From Bacteroidia bacterium (GTDB taxonomy: Bacteria; Bacteroidota; Bacteroidia; J057): a DNA stretch of 64,000 bases. Shown piece after piece: positions 1 to 8,672 of the stretch. How positions within the stretch are numbered: the first letter of the stretch is position 1; each line of letters starts with the position of its first letter. The position numbers and the translations under genes are program-made. Where the stretch lies: positions 372,001-436,000 of the forward strand of contig JAUIGE010000001.1 in NCBI GenBank assembly GCA_030430205.1, read 5' to 3'. The notes under the pieces were generated by a model. That model had not been told where the DNA came from, did no database searches, and worked only from the letters and a program-made list of their open reading frames with translations.

Positions 1-1
1 A

Positions 2-1024
2 GAAGCCAAAGCCAGAAAGATTTATGAGTTGGTTTGTAGCCAAATGTCTTTTAATGGAAACGCTTTTCCCATCCCTTCTAAAGACACAAAGGAGCTACTG
101 AAAGAAGGTACAGGCAACTGCACAGACATCAACCTTTGGCTTTGCAATATGCTTCGCGCAGCAAAATTCGATGCTCACCCCGTCCTGCTCAGTACCCGAA
201 GCCATGGACGTATCAACGAATCTTATCCCTTCCTCACCGATTTTAATTTTACCATTGTTTACCTCGAAATGGAAGGGAAAAGTTATTTACTGGATGCAAC
301 CAGTACTTTCCTGCCTTTTGGTATGATCAGGCCTTCCTGCATGAACGGCAAGGGGCTTATTATGATTAAAGATAAATCTCTTTGGGCAAACCTGGACCGC
401 GGCCTATCGGGCATAAGCAGAATCTATGTGAAAGTGCAATTTCAAGCGGAAGAGGAGAAGTTTGTTGCTCAGGTCAGACAAGTATATAATGGCTTTGATG
501 CGGTGCTCTTGCGAGACCTTTATTTTGAAGATACCGAAACTTTCCGAACAGACTTGATGGATGGGGAAGCAAGCAACATTGAAGTAAAAAATGAAAAAGA
601 AATAAGCAGGCCATTTGAGATAGCCTATCAGGCAGAATGGCCCGCCAATATCTCGGAGGATCATATCTATATTTCGCCCTTTTTTCTTACCCAATTATCC
701 CAAAATCCCTTCATGTCAACAGAAAGAAGTTTTCCTATGGATTTCAATTATCAAAATCTGCGGAGTGTTTTCTTTACCCTGGAAATTCCCGAAGGCTATG
801 AAGTTGAAATATCTCCCCAAAAAATGTCCCTTACTGTCGCCAACAGCAAAGTGAAGTACAGTGTTAACAAGGTCGAAAATGGAGATAAAAGGCTACAGAT
901 ATTAGAGGAGTTTCATATATTGGAAAGCCTCATTTCCCCCGATTACTACCAGGAAGTCAAGGGTTTATATGATGAAAGAGTGAAGAAAAATGCGGAGCAG
1001 ATTGTCTTAAAAAAGAAGCCCTAA
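2..1024 (+). CDS. Transglutaminase-like (DUF3857/DUF3858-type) protein, 5' truncated by window edge
   Basis: Reading frame open from base 2 (EAKARKIYELVCSQM...); GTGNCTDINLWLCNMLRAAKFDAHPVLLSTR resembles transglutaminase core; ends TAA at 1022-1024. Confidence 0.7.
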   Translation, partial: EAKARKIYELVCSQMSFNGNAFPIPSKDTKELLKEGTGNCTDINLWLCNMLRAAKFDAHPVLLSTRSHGRINESYPFLTDFNFTIVYLEMEGKSYLLDATSTFLPFGMIRPSCMNGKGLIMIKDKSLWANLDRGLSGISRIYVKVQFQAEEEKFVAQVRQVYNGFDAVLLRDLYFEDTETFRTDLMDGEASNIEVKNEKEISRPFEIAYQAEWPANISEDHIYISPFFLTQLSQNPFMSTERSFPMDFNYQNLRSVFFTLEIPEGYEVEISPQKMSLTVANSKVKYSVNKVENGDKRLQILEEFHILESLISPDYYQEVKGLYDERVKKNAEQIVLKKKP

Positions 1025-1740
1025 GCCTTCCCCAGGCAAGCCTGGTACCGCTTTATCGTCTCCTCAAAGCCCAGATAAAGCGCATCGCACACCAGCGCAT
1101 GGCCGATGGACACCTCCGCCAGATGCGGCACCTGCTGGGCAAAGTATGCCAGGTTATCCAGATTCAGGTCATGCCCGGCATTGACGCCGAGGCCGATCTC
1201 ATGTGCGAATGCCGCTGAGCGGGCATAGGGCTCTACAATCTCTTTTTTGCCTGCGGCAAAGAGACGCGCATACGCCTCTGTATAGAGTTCGATGCGATCG
1301 GTACCGATCTCACTGGCCATGCCGATACGATCGAGATCGGTCTCGATAAAGATCGAGCAACGCACGCCCGCAGCTTTGATGCGGTCTACGATTTCTGCCA
1401 GAAAATGCTTGTGCCTGAGCGTATCCCAACCTGCATCGGAGGTAAGTACGCCCGGTGGGTCCGGGACCAGTGTGCACTGCGCGGGTTTTACTTCCTCTAT
1501 CATCCGAAGAAAATCTTCGGAAGGATAGCCCTCCACATTCAGCTCTACGCTGAGGATTTTTTTCAGCTCGTAGATATCCGACCTCTTCGCGTGGCGCTCG
1601 TCAGGACGTGGATGCAAGGTGATGCCATCAGCACCCAAAGCGACCACATCCTGTGCGACTTTTTGCAGGTCGGGCAGATTGGTTCCCCGTGAGTTTCGTA
1701 TCAGGGCAACCTTATTCAGGTTTACGCTGAGCTTTGCCAT
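1021..1740 (-). CDS. pdxJ: Pyridoxine 5'-phosphate synthase
   Basis: 239 aa, MAKLSVNLNKVALIRNSRGTNLPDLQKVAQDVVALGADGITLHPRPDERHAKRSDIYEL...GLGVNAGHDLNLDNL typical of PdxJ. Confidence 0.95.
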   Translation of the reverse strand: MAKLSVNLNKVALIRNSRGTNLPDLQKVAQDVVALGADGITLHPRPDERHAKRSDIYELKKILSVELNVEGYPSEDFLRMIEEVKPAQCTLVPDPPGVLTSDAGWDTLRHKHFLAEIVDRIKAAGVRCSIFIETDLDRIGMASEIGTDRIELYTEAYARLFAAGKKEIVEPYARSAAFAHEIGLGVNAGHDLNLDNLAYFAQQVPHLAEVSIGHALVCDALYLGFEETIKRYQACLGKA

Positions 1741-4321
1741 AGTAATTTTTTACTTCCAAAAATATGATGCCTAAAGCTGCCAGGAGCAGGATAAGCGAAG
1801 CTATCAAAGAGATCGCTTCTCCAAGCTGGTAGCTTCGTGGCTCCATACGGAACTCTATGGTCGAAGTTCCTGCCGGTATCCGCGCTGCGCGCAGGATATA
1901 GTTGACGCGGAAGTGAGGCACTTTTTCTCCATCTATATACATCAACCAGCCTTTGGTGCCGCCATTGTAGTAAATGTCAGAGAAGACAGCAAGCTGCTCC
2001 TGGCTCGTAGTTGCCTGATACACAAGCTTATTGGGGGCATAAGATGTCAGAGAAATGCTGGCCGATGGGTCTGCCGATGGCGAAAAGCCTTCAACAAAAT
2101 CGCCATATTTATCCATATCAATCACCGCTTCCCGAGCCGGGTCTATCTCTCCCAGGACATTTATTTCGTCATCTGGTCCATTTACTTTCCGCAAACCGGA
2201 AACAAACCAGGCGTTGCCCAGGGCATAAGGGTTCTGGATAGGTGGCTGGTTAGGATCGAAGATAAAGTACTTGGTATTGAGCATATTCAGCACCCTTGCA
2301 TTGGCCATGGATGCCCTTTTGACAGAGTCGGAAGTACTGCTCACAAAAGGGGCCACCACCTGCACCATCTCAGGCTGGATATGCCTGCTGATCACATCCT
2401 GATAACGACGCAATTTCGCGGCATGATAGCCTCCCACAGAAAAGTGGAAGTTTGCCGTAACAGACTCATTGAAAGGTCCTTCCCAGCTGTTTCGGTTGCG
2501 CGGATCAACGCCCGTAACATTGAATACGCGGTAGTAAGGATCACTGTCCTGCAAAATTTGGCGATCAGCCGGAGACGCTTGTGGCGTGGTAATCTGGCGT
2601 TTTTCCACAAAAACACTGTTATCCAAATAGCGTTTGTTGACGCTCCACATATCGAGCAGCGACAATCCAAGTAAAACAGCGATGGCGATGGGCCATTTGA
2701 TCCTGTTTTTCATATAGAGCCATATCATGGCTGTGGAAACTGCGACCAGGCCGAAGGCGCGCAGCGCATCTGCCCGCAACAGATCTATTCTCACTTCTTT
2801 GAGAAGGTCTACCACATTGGGGGGGTAGCCATTATCACTTCTGCCCGTTAAGGGCAGAACCTCAGCCCCCATGGCAAACCAGAAAAGGGCAAGGCCGCCC
2901 GTGACCCCACCCGCTATGAGCACAGAGCGGGTGATCCGCTCAGGAGAAAGATTGTATTCTTTCCTTTTGTAGATACGAAAAAGCGCCAATATGCCCAGCA
3001 AAGGCATGGTAAACTGCGCAATCACCAGCGTCATCGCCGGTGCCCGAAATTTGTTGTAGGCAGGCAAAGTGTTGTAGAGAAATTCATTGAATTCGCCCAT
3101 ATGCCTTCCCCAGGAAAGCACCATAGAAACGATCGTCGCCATGAGCAACCACCACATCATCGGCCCTTCTACCACAAACAAGCCCAGCACAAAGAGGAAG
3201 CAAATGATCGCTCCAAGATAAACAGGCCCGGAAGTAAACGGCTGGTCGCCCCAGTAAGTAGGCAGGACATTAGTCTGCAGCTGACGTGCTACGGGATGAT
3301 CTTTGTCTATTTCCATCCCGCTTTTTCCTCCCATGAAATTAGGGATCATGAAGGTAAAAGTCTCCGAAGCCCCATAGCTCCAGCGCATGGCGTATTCATA
3401 ATCCAGGCCATCGCCCTGTGGCTCGCCCGGCTCAGCTTTGAGTTCGCGCGGTCCGCGGATGGTCTCCTTGGCATATTCCTGCGAAGTCCAGAGCAAACTC
3501 ACACTGGGCCCTACGGCCAGTATGGCCGCGAGCACCAACATGCCCGTTGCCTTTGCAAAGTCAGGCAGTGTCTTTTTGGTGATTGCATCAATCAAAAATG
3601 CCAATCCCAACAATACGATGATGATCGCCAGGTAATAGGTGATTTGAAAGTGGTTGGAAGCCAGGTTGAGGGCGAGGCTGAGTGCCGTCACCACGCTGCC
3701 CAGCAGCAGCTTGCCCCGATAGGCCCAAAGCACCCCCGCAATGGTGGGGGCCATAAATGCCAAAGCGGCAGCTTTGGAGGTGTGGCCTGCCGCTTGTATG
3801 ATGAAGAAATAGGACGAGAAGGCAAAGCAAAAAGCGCCCAGAGCGCCCAGCCAGGGTCCTGATTTCAGGGAAAGCATCAGTATATAAAAGCCTACAAAAA
3901 ACAGGAAAATAAATTTCACTGGATTGGGCAATCCCAAAAAGGCAATCTTTTTCGCCTTGACCATCAGGTTTTTGGGATAAGGAAGTCCCATGTGGTAGGA
4001 AGGCATACCGGAGAACTGGACATTGGTCCAGGTAGAGTGCTCTCCTGATTCTTCATAAAAGTCCAGCACCTCATGCGCCATCCCGCTAAATTGCTGTATA
4101 TCGCCCTGTTTGATCACTTTTCCACTTATCAGGGGACTGAAATACATAAACAGCAAGGCCAAAAATCCCACCACTATTCCGACATGAATCAGAGGGGAAG
4201 AATACTTGCCCAAAGGGGAACTCGAACCCGCAACCTTTTGGGGTGCAGAAGTTGCCTGAGGGCTTGATTTGCGGCTAGCTTTAGCTTGAGGACGAGAAGG
4301 TCTTTTACTTGATTTTGCCAT
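1712..4321 (-). CDS. YfhO family multi-pass membrane protein
   Basis: Long polytopic membrane ORF with C-terminal YfhO-like region (YYNGGTKGWLMYIDGEKVPHFRVNYILRAARIPAGTSTIEFRMEP); ATG at 4321 (MAKSSKRPS) preferred over upstream 4372. Confidence 0.85.
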   Translation of the reverse strand: MAKSSKRPSRPQAKASRKSSPQATSAPQKVAGSSSPLGKYSSPLIHVGIVVGFLALLFMYFSPLISGKVIKQGDIQQFSGMAHEVLDFYEESGEHSTWTNVQFSGMPSYHMGLPYPKNLMVKAKKIAFLGLPNPVKFIFLFFVGFYILMLSLKSGPWLGALGAFCFAFSSYFFIIQAAGHTSKAAALAFMAPTIAGVLWAYRGKLLLGSVVTALSLALNLASNHFQITYYLAIIIVLLGLAFLIDAITKKTLPDFAKATGMLVLAAILAVGPSVSLLWTSQEYAKETIRGPRELKAEPGEPQGDGLDYEYAMRWSYGASETFTFMIPNFMGGKSGMEIDKDHPVARQLQTNVLPTYWGDQPFTSGPVYLGAIICFLFVLGLFVVEGPMMWWLLMATIVSMVLSWGRHMGEFNEFLYNTLPAYNKFRAPAMTLVIAQFTMPLLGILALFRIYKRKEYNLSPERITRSVLIAGGVTGGLALFWFAMGAEVLPLTGRSDNGYPPNVVDLLKEVRIDLLRADALRAFGLVAVSTAMIWLYMKNRIKWPIAIAVLLGLSLLDMWSVNKRYLDNSVFVEKRQITTPQASPADRQILQDSDPYYRVFNVTGVDPRNRNSWEGPFNESVTANFHFSVGGYHAAKLRRYQDVISRHIQPEMVQVVAPFVSSTSDSVKRASMANARVLNMLNTKYFIFDPNQPPIQNPYALGNAWFVSGLRKVNGPDDEINVLGEIDPAREAVIDMDKYGDFVEGFSPSADPSASISLTSYAPNKLVYQATTSQEQLAVFSDIYYNGGTKGWLMYIDGEKVPHFRVNYILRAARIPAGTSTIEFRMEPRSYQLGEAISLIASLILLLAALGIIFLEVKNYYGKAQRKPE

Positions 4322-4355
4322 GATTGTGTAGCTATTCGAGGATTTGCGACCAAAG

Positions 4356-5543
4356 CTACTTAAAAAAATCATTTATCGCTTCAATAACCCGCTGCTGATC
4401 TGCTTCTGTCAGTTCATAATAAAAGGGCAATCGCAGCAGGCAGTCAGCATATCGATCACAGTTGGGCAAGCTTCTCCCATCGTGTTTGTCTGTATAAAAA
4501 GGGCTTGAATGCAGGGGCAAATAGTGAAAAACTGCGTGAATATTGTGCTGATCTACCAGGTAGCGAATCAGGGCCGACCTTTTTTCCAAGGAAGGCAAAA
4601 GGAGGTAAAACATATTGCCATTGTTGGAAGTGTGTGGCGGATAAAAGGGGAGGGAAAAATGCCGTTCTCCCGCCAGGGGCTGCAAGCCCTGCTCATATCG
4701 CTTCCATATCGCCTTTCGGCGAGTTTGTATATCTTCCATTTGCTCCAGCTGCGCAAAGAGAAAAGCCGCGATCGTCTCCGTCGGCAAAAAAGAAGAGCCG
4801 ACATCCACCCAACTGTATTTGTCCACCTCCCCCCGGTAAAAAGCGGCCCTGTTGGTCCCTTTTTCCCATAGTATCTCCGCCCGCTCAAAAAAGCGCGCAT
4901 CATTGATGGCCAGCATGCCGCCTTCGCCGGAGATGATATTTTTCGTCTCATGAAAGGAAAAAGCGGCCAGATGGCCGATGCTGCCCAAAGGCTTGCCTTT
5001 GTAAGTAGCGTCTATCGCCTGGGCGGCGTCTTCGACGACGAAGAGGCCATGGCGCTCCGCCAGAGAGATGATGGCGTCCATCTCGCAGGCTACGCCTGCA
5101 TAATGCACCAGCACGATCGCCCTGCTGCGATCTGTGATCAGCGCTTCGAGCTGCTTCTCATCGACATTGGGCTGGTCCGCCCTGCTATCTGCAAAAACGA
5201 TTTTTGCGCCGCGCAACACAAAGGCATTGGCCGTGGAAGGAAAAGTAAAAGAAGGCATGATGACTTCATCGCCGGGCTGTATGTCGAGCAGCAGCGCTGC
5301 CATCTCCAGCGCATCGGTGCAGCTGGTGGTCAGCAGGCAGCGGCCAAAGCCGTAGCGCTCCTGCATGAAGCGATGACATCGCTTGGTGAAGTCGCCGTTG
5401 CCGGCGAGCTGGCCGGAGTGGACTGCCTCGTAGAGGTAGTGGACTTCCTTACCTGTAAGGTGGGGCAGATTGAAGGGGATTTTTTTTAACTTGTTTTCCA
5501 AAAGTGTTGATCTAAAATTGAGCCCTACGTCTAATATGGTCAA
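4356..5543 (-). CDS. wecE: dTDP-4-amino-4,6-dideoxygalactose transaminase (WecE/RffA-like, DegT/DnrJ family)
   Basis: IPFNLPHLTGKEVHYLYEAVHSGQLAGNGDFTKRC, TTSCTDALEMAALLLDIQPGDEVIMPSFTFPSTANAF, PLP lysine region SFHETKNIISGEGG. Confidence 0.88.
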   Translation of the reverse strand: MTILDVGLNFRSTLLENKLKKIPFNLPHLTGKEVHYLYEAVHSGQLAGNGDFTKRCHRFMQERYGFGRCLLTTSCTDALEMAALLLDIQPGDEVIMPSFTFPSTANAFVLRGAKIVFADSRADQPNVDEKQLEALITDRSRAIVLVHYAGVACEMDAIISLAERHGLFVVEDAAQAIDATYKGKPLGSIGHLAAFSFHETKNIISGEGGMLAINDARFFERAEILWEKGTNRAAFYRGEVDKYSWVDVGSSFLPTETIAAFLFAQLEQMEDIQTRRKAIWKRYEQGLQPLAGERHFSLPFYPPHTSNNGNMFYLLLPSLEKRSALIRYLVDQHNIHAVFHYLPLHSSPFYTDKHDGRSLPNCDRYADCLLRLPFYYELTEADQQRVIEAINDFFK

Positions 5544-5558
5544 ATAAGTCCCATCCCT

Positions 5559-6485
5559 ATGAAGATCAACGAATATCTACAGAAATTTGAACAATCACAT
5601 TTCCCCATGAAAAAAACAATTATTCAAGGATTGGTTTCTTTTTTGGTAGGATTCCTTTTTTGGATTGGAGCTTCCGCAACAAATGCCACCTTAAGTGTTG
5701 GGCTTTCTTTTGCCTGGTCAATTCCTATTTATTTTTTATTGGGGTTGGTTTTTCGCTTAATATTAAAATACCCGGTCAAAACTTCCTTGTGGTCACTTGC
5801 TCCATTTTTAATTAATGGCTTTATCGCAATATTTGGCAATCCTTCGTTGATTCCATTTGATATTCCTATTGGCGTAATCGTTTGGGGCTTGTCCTTTTTT
5901 TGGGGCTTCTACTTTGTCAATTTTCCCCTAAAAAAACAGCTCATGGGAAGTCTTGCTTTCGCTATCACAGCTCTGCTTTTTCTCTATATTATTATCCCTC
6001 ATGCTGATTTTAACAGCAATAGCTATCAACTGTCAAAACCATTTCCATGGTCAGAATTAAAAGGGGTCAATGTGGCAGACTGGCAGGCAGCAAAGCATCA
6101 GGGAAAGGTTTTGTACATCGACTTTTGGAGTACCACTTGTGGGCAGTGCATCGATATGTTTCCCGATGTTCAGGCTACGTATGATAAATACAGGGATCAC
6201 CCCTGTTTTGAGATGTTGGTATTGGGGAGCAAAAAGTATGATACGTTTGAAAAATTAAGCGATTCGCGCTGGCACAAGCCCTATTCTTTTCCCAAGTACT
6301 ATGATGAAACAGGGGCTTTCACCGATAGCCTGGGCGTTCGTTACTTACCCCGTACATTTTTGGTGAGCGCTGAAGGGAATGTGGTGTTTTCACATATAGG
6401 CTATTTGCCGGACGATGCACGGGTGCATAAAAGTCGTATGGAAAAGGAAATAGAGGCTCTTTTAAGGGAATGTGAAACTCAATGA
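5559..6485 (+). CDS. Membrane-anchored thioredoxin-like protein (TlpA-type)
   Basis: N-terminal TM helices then VLYIDFWSTTCGQCIDMFPDVQATYDKY with CxxC motif and YLPRTFLVSAEGNVVFSHIGYLP. Confidence 0.75.
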   Translation: MKINEYLQKFEQSHFPMKKTIIQGLVSFLVGFLFWIGASATNATLSVGLSFAWSIPIYFLLGLVFRLILKYPVKTSLWSLAPFLINGFIAIFGNPSLIPFDIPIGVIVWGLSFFWGFYFVNFPLKKQLMGSLAFAITALLFLYIIIPHADFNSNSYQLSKPFPWSELKGVNVADWQAAKHQGKVLYIDFWSTTCGQCIDMFPDVQATYDKYRDHPCFEMLVLGSKKYDTFEKLSDSRWHKPYSFPKYYDETGAFTDSLGVRYLPRTFLVSAEGNVVFSHIGYLPDDARVHKSRMEKEIEALLRECETQ

Positions 6486-6494
6486 TAATCTGCT

Positions 6495-6583
6495 CATCGC
6501 CTGGTGAAGTCGCCGTTGCCGGCGAGCTGGCCGGAGTGGACTTCCTTAGCTGTAAGGTGGGGGAGATTAAAGGGGATTTTTTT
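6495..6583 (-). pseudogene. Remnant duplication of the 5' end of the WecE-like gene (in-frame peptide KKIPFNLPHLTAKEVHSGQLAGNGDFTRR)
   Basis: 41-bp exact match 6502-6542 = 5384-5424 plus flanking similarity to 5377-5488; internal 21-bp deletion. Confidence 0.88.
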
Positions 6584-6678
6584 CAAATTAAACGGAAAGA
6601 ATTGAGTGTCTGAGGGTTACAATTTATTCACTTATTGTTTTTAATCTTCAAAAATAGCAAAAGCTACATTCTTATTTG

Positions 6679-6686
6679 TACCTTTG
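6679..6686 (+). promoter_or_regulatory. Bacteroidota -7 element TAnnTTTG (TACCTTTG) upstream of typA
   Basis: TACCTTTGCA about 52 bp upstream of the typA ATG. Confidence 0.55.
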
Positions 6687-6737
6687 CACCGCGAAAAAAT
6701 CGCGCCTTCTTTTTTGGAAGGAATTTAATTGAAAGAT

Positions 6738-8585
6738 ATGTCTCAGAATATACCTGTTTCTACATTGCCAAATACGAAAACTGCTTTGCAAAACCTTCGC
6801 AATATCGCCATCATCGCTCACGTAGACCACGGAAAGACCACCCTGGTAGATAAAATCCTCTACCAGTGTAACCTCTTCAAGGATCACGAAGAGAAGAAGG
6901 AACTGATCCTCGACAACAACGATCTTGAAAAAGAAAGAGGGATCACCATTTTGGCAAAAAACGTTTCTGTTACTTACAAAGGTACCAAAATCAACATCAT
7001 TGATACCCCTGGTCACGCCGACTTCGGCGGTGAGGTGGAGCGTGTTCTCAACATGGCCGATGGCGTGTTGCTGCTCGTAGATGCCTTTGAAGGACCTATG
7101 CCTCAGACACGTTATGTATTGAGCAAAGCCATACAACTGGGCCTTAAGCCCATCGTAGTTGTCAACAAAGTAGACAAACCCAACTGTCGTCCCGACGAAG
7201 TACATGAAGCCGTATTCGACTTGATGTTCGTTCTCGAAGCTTCAGAAGAGCAACTCGACTTCCCTACCATATATGGATCAGCCAAAAATGGCTGGATGAG
7301 CAATGACTGGACAGAGGAGACAGAAAATGTAACGCCTCTGCTGGATGCTATTTTGGAGCATATTCCTGCACCTGAAGTAGTAGAGGGCACCCCACAGCTC
7401 CAGATTACCAACCTGGATTATTCTCCATTTGTGGGTCGTATTGCCATCGGCAGGGTGACCCGAGGCAGCCTCAAGGCTGGCCAGAGGGTGAGCCTTGTCA
7501 AGCGCAATGGCAAGATTGTCAAATCTCAGATAAAAGAGCTTTTTGCTTTTGAAGGCCTCGGGAAAATCAAAATCGACACGGTCGAGTGTGGTGACCTCTG
7601 TGCCATGACAGGCCTGGAAGGCTTTGACATCGGCGACACAGTCGCTGACTTTGAGGCGCCGGAAGGACTTCCGCCGATCTCGATAGATGAGCCTACCATG
7701 AGCATGCTCTTCACTGTGAACAATTCCCCTTTCTTCGGAAAAGAAGGCGATTATGTCACCTCTCGTCACCTGCGCGACCGCCTGATGAAGGAGACCGAGA
7801 AAAACCTCGCTCTCAAAATTGAGGAAACCAACTCTGCGGATTCTTTTATGGTTTATGGCCGGGGAGTATTGCACCTTTCTGTTCTTGTAGAGACCATGCG
7901 CCGCGAGGGCTATGAGTTGCAATTGGGACAGCCACAGGTATTGCTCAAAGAGATTGACGGCAGAAGGCACGAACCCATTGAAACACTGACCATAGATACA
8001 CCTGAAGGACCTGCAGGAAAAATCATCGAAGCCGTTACCCACCGCAAAGGTGAGCTGGTGATCATGGAGCCCAAAGGCGACTTGCAACACCTGGAGTTTC
8101 ATATTCCTTCCCGTGGCATCATGGGCCTGCGTACCCTTGTGCTCAACCTGAGCGCTGGTGAAGCTGTGATGGCTCACCGTTTCAAGGAGTACGGCCCATG
8201 GAAAGGCGAGCTTCCTGGCCGCAACCAGGGTGCTTTGATCGCCCATGAAACAGGAACCATCATTCCTTACGCTTTGGATAAACTACAGGATAGAGGCAAG
8301 TTTTTTGTCAAACCTGGAGATGATGTATATATGGGACAGGTTGTGGGAGAACACACCCGCGCAAATGACCTCCCGGTCAATGTGATTCGTCTCAAGAAAC
8401 TGACAAACATGCGTGCCGCAGGTTCTGATGACAAAATGAGGCTGGCTCCTCCACAGCTTTTCAGCCTGGAAGAAGCCATGGAGTATGTCAGAGAGGACGA
8501 GTACGTAGAGGTTACCCCCAAAAATATCCGCATGAGAAAAATCATGTTGGATGAAAACGACAGAAAACGAGCCGCGAAAAAATAA
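6738..8585 (+). CDS. typA: Translational GTPase TypA/BipA
   Basis: LRNIAIIAHVDHGKTTLVDKILYQ, DNNDLEKERGITILAKN, NIIDTPGHADFGGEVERVL; full length. Confidence 0.97.
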   Translation: MSQNIPVSTLPNTKTALQNLRNIAIIAHVDHGKTTLVDKILYQCNLFKDHEEKKELILDNNDLEKERGITILAKNVSVTYKGTKINIIDTPGHADFGGEVERVLNMADGVLLLVDAFEGPMPQTRYVLSKAIQLGLKPIVVVNKVDKPNCRPDEVHEAVFDLMFVLEASEEQLDFPTIYGSAKNGWMSNDWTEETENVTPLLDAILEHIPAPEVVEGTPQLQITNLDYSPFVGRIAIGRVTRGSLKAGQRVSLVKRNGKIVKSQIKELFAFEGLGKIKIDTVECGDLCAMTGLEGFDIGDTVADFEAPEGLPPISIDEPTMSMLFTVNNSPFFGKEGDYVTSRHLRDRLMKETEKNLALKIEETNSADSFMVYGRGVLHLSVLVETMRREGYELQLGQPQVLLKEIDGRRHEPIETLTIDTPEGPAGKIIEAVTHRKGELVIMEPKGDLQHLEFHIPSRGIMGLRTLVLNLSAGEAVMAHRFKEYGPWKGELPGRNQGALIAHETGTIIPYALDKLQDRGKFFVKPGDDVYMGQVVGEHTRANDLPVNVIRLKKLTNMRAAGSDDKMRLAPPQLFSLEEAMEYVREDEYVEVTPKNIRMRKIMLDENDRKRAAKK

Positions 8586-8626
8586 GGAAGACGGTGAGTC
8601 GTATGATTAAAGAGATGATTTTTTCT

Positions 8627-8634
8627 TATTTTTG
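8627..8634 (+). promoter_or_regulatory. Bacteroidota -7 element TATTTTTG
   Basis: TAnnTTTG match 39 bp upstream of the OmpA/PD40 gene start. Confidence 0.4.
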
Positions 8635-8672
8635 ATCAACGATTCACCGGCTTTTCCAAATTTAATTTCGCC

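Noticed and set aside
3101-3862. 253-aa plus-strand ORF inside the YfhO gene
   Set aside because: Antisense shadow ORF with His/Gln-rich unstructured composition.
7278-8246. 322-aa minus-strand ORF inside typA
   Set aside because: Antisense shadow of a highly conserved gene.
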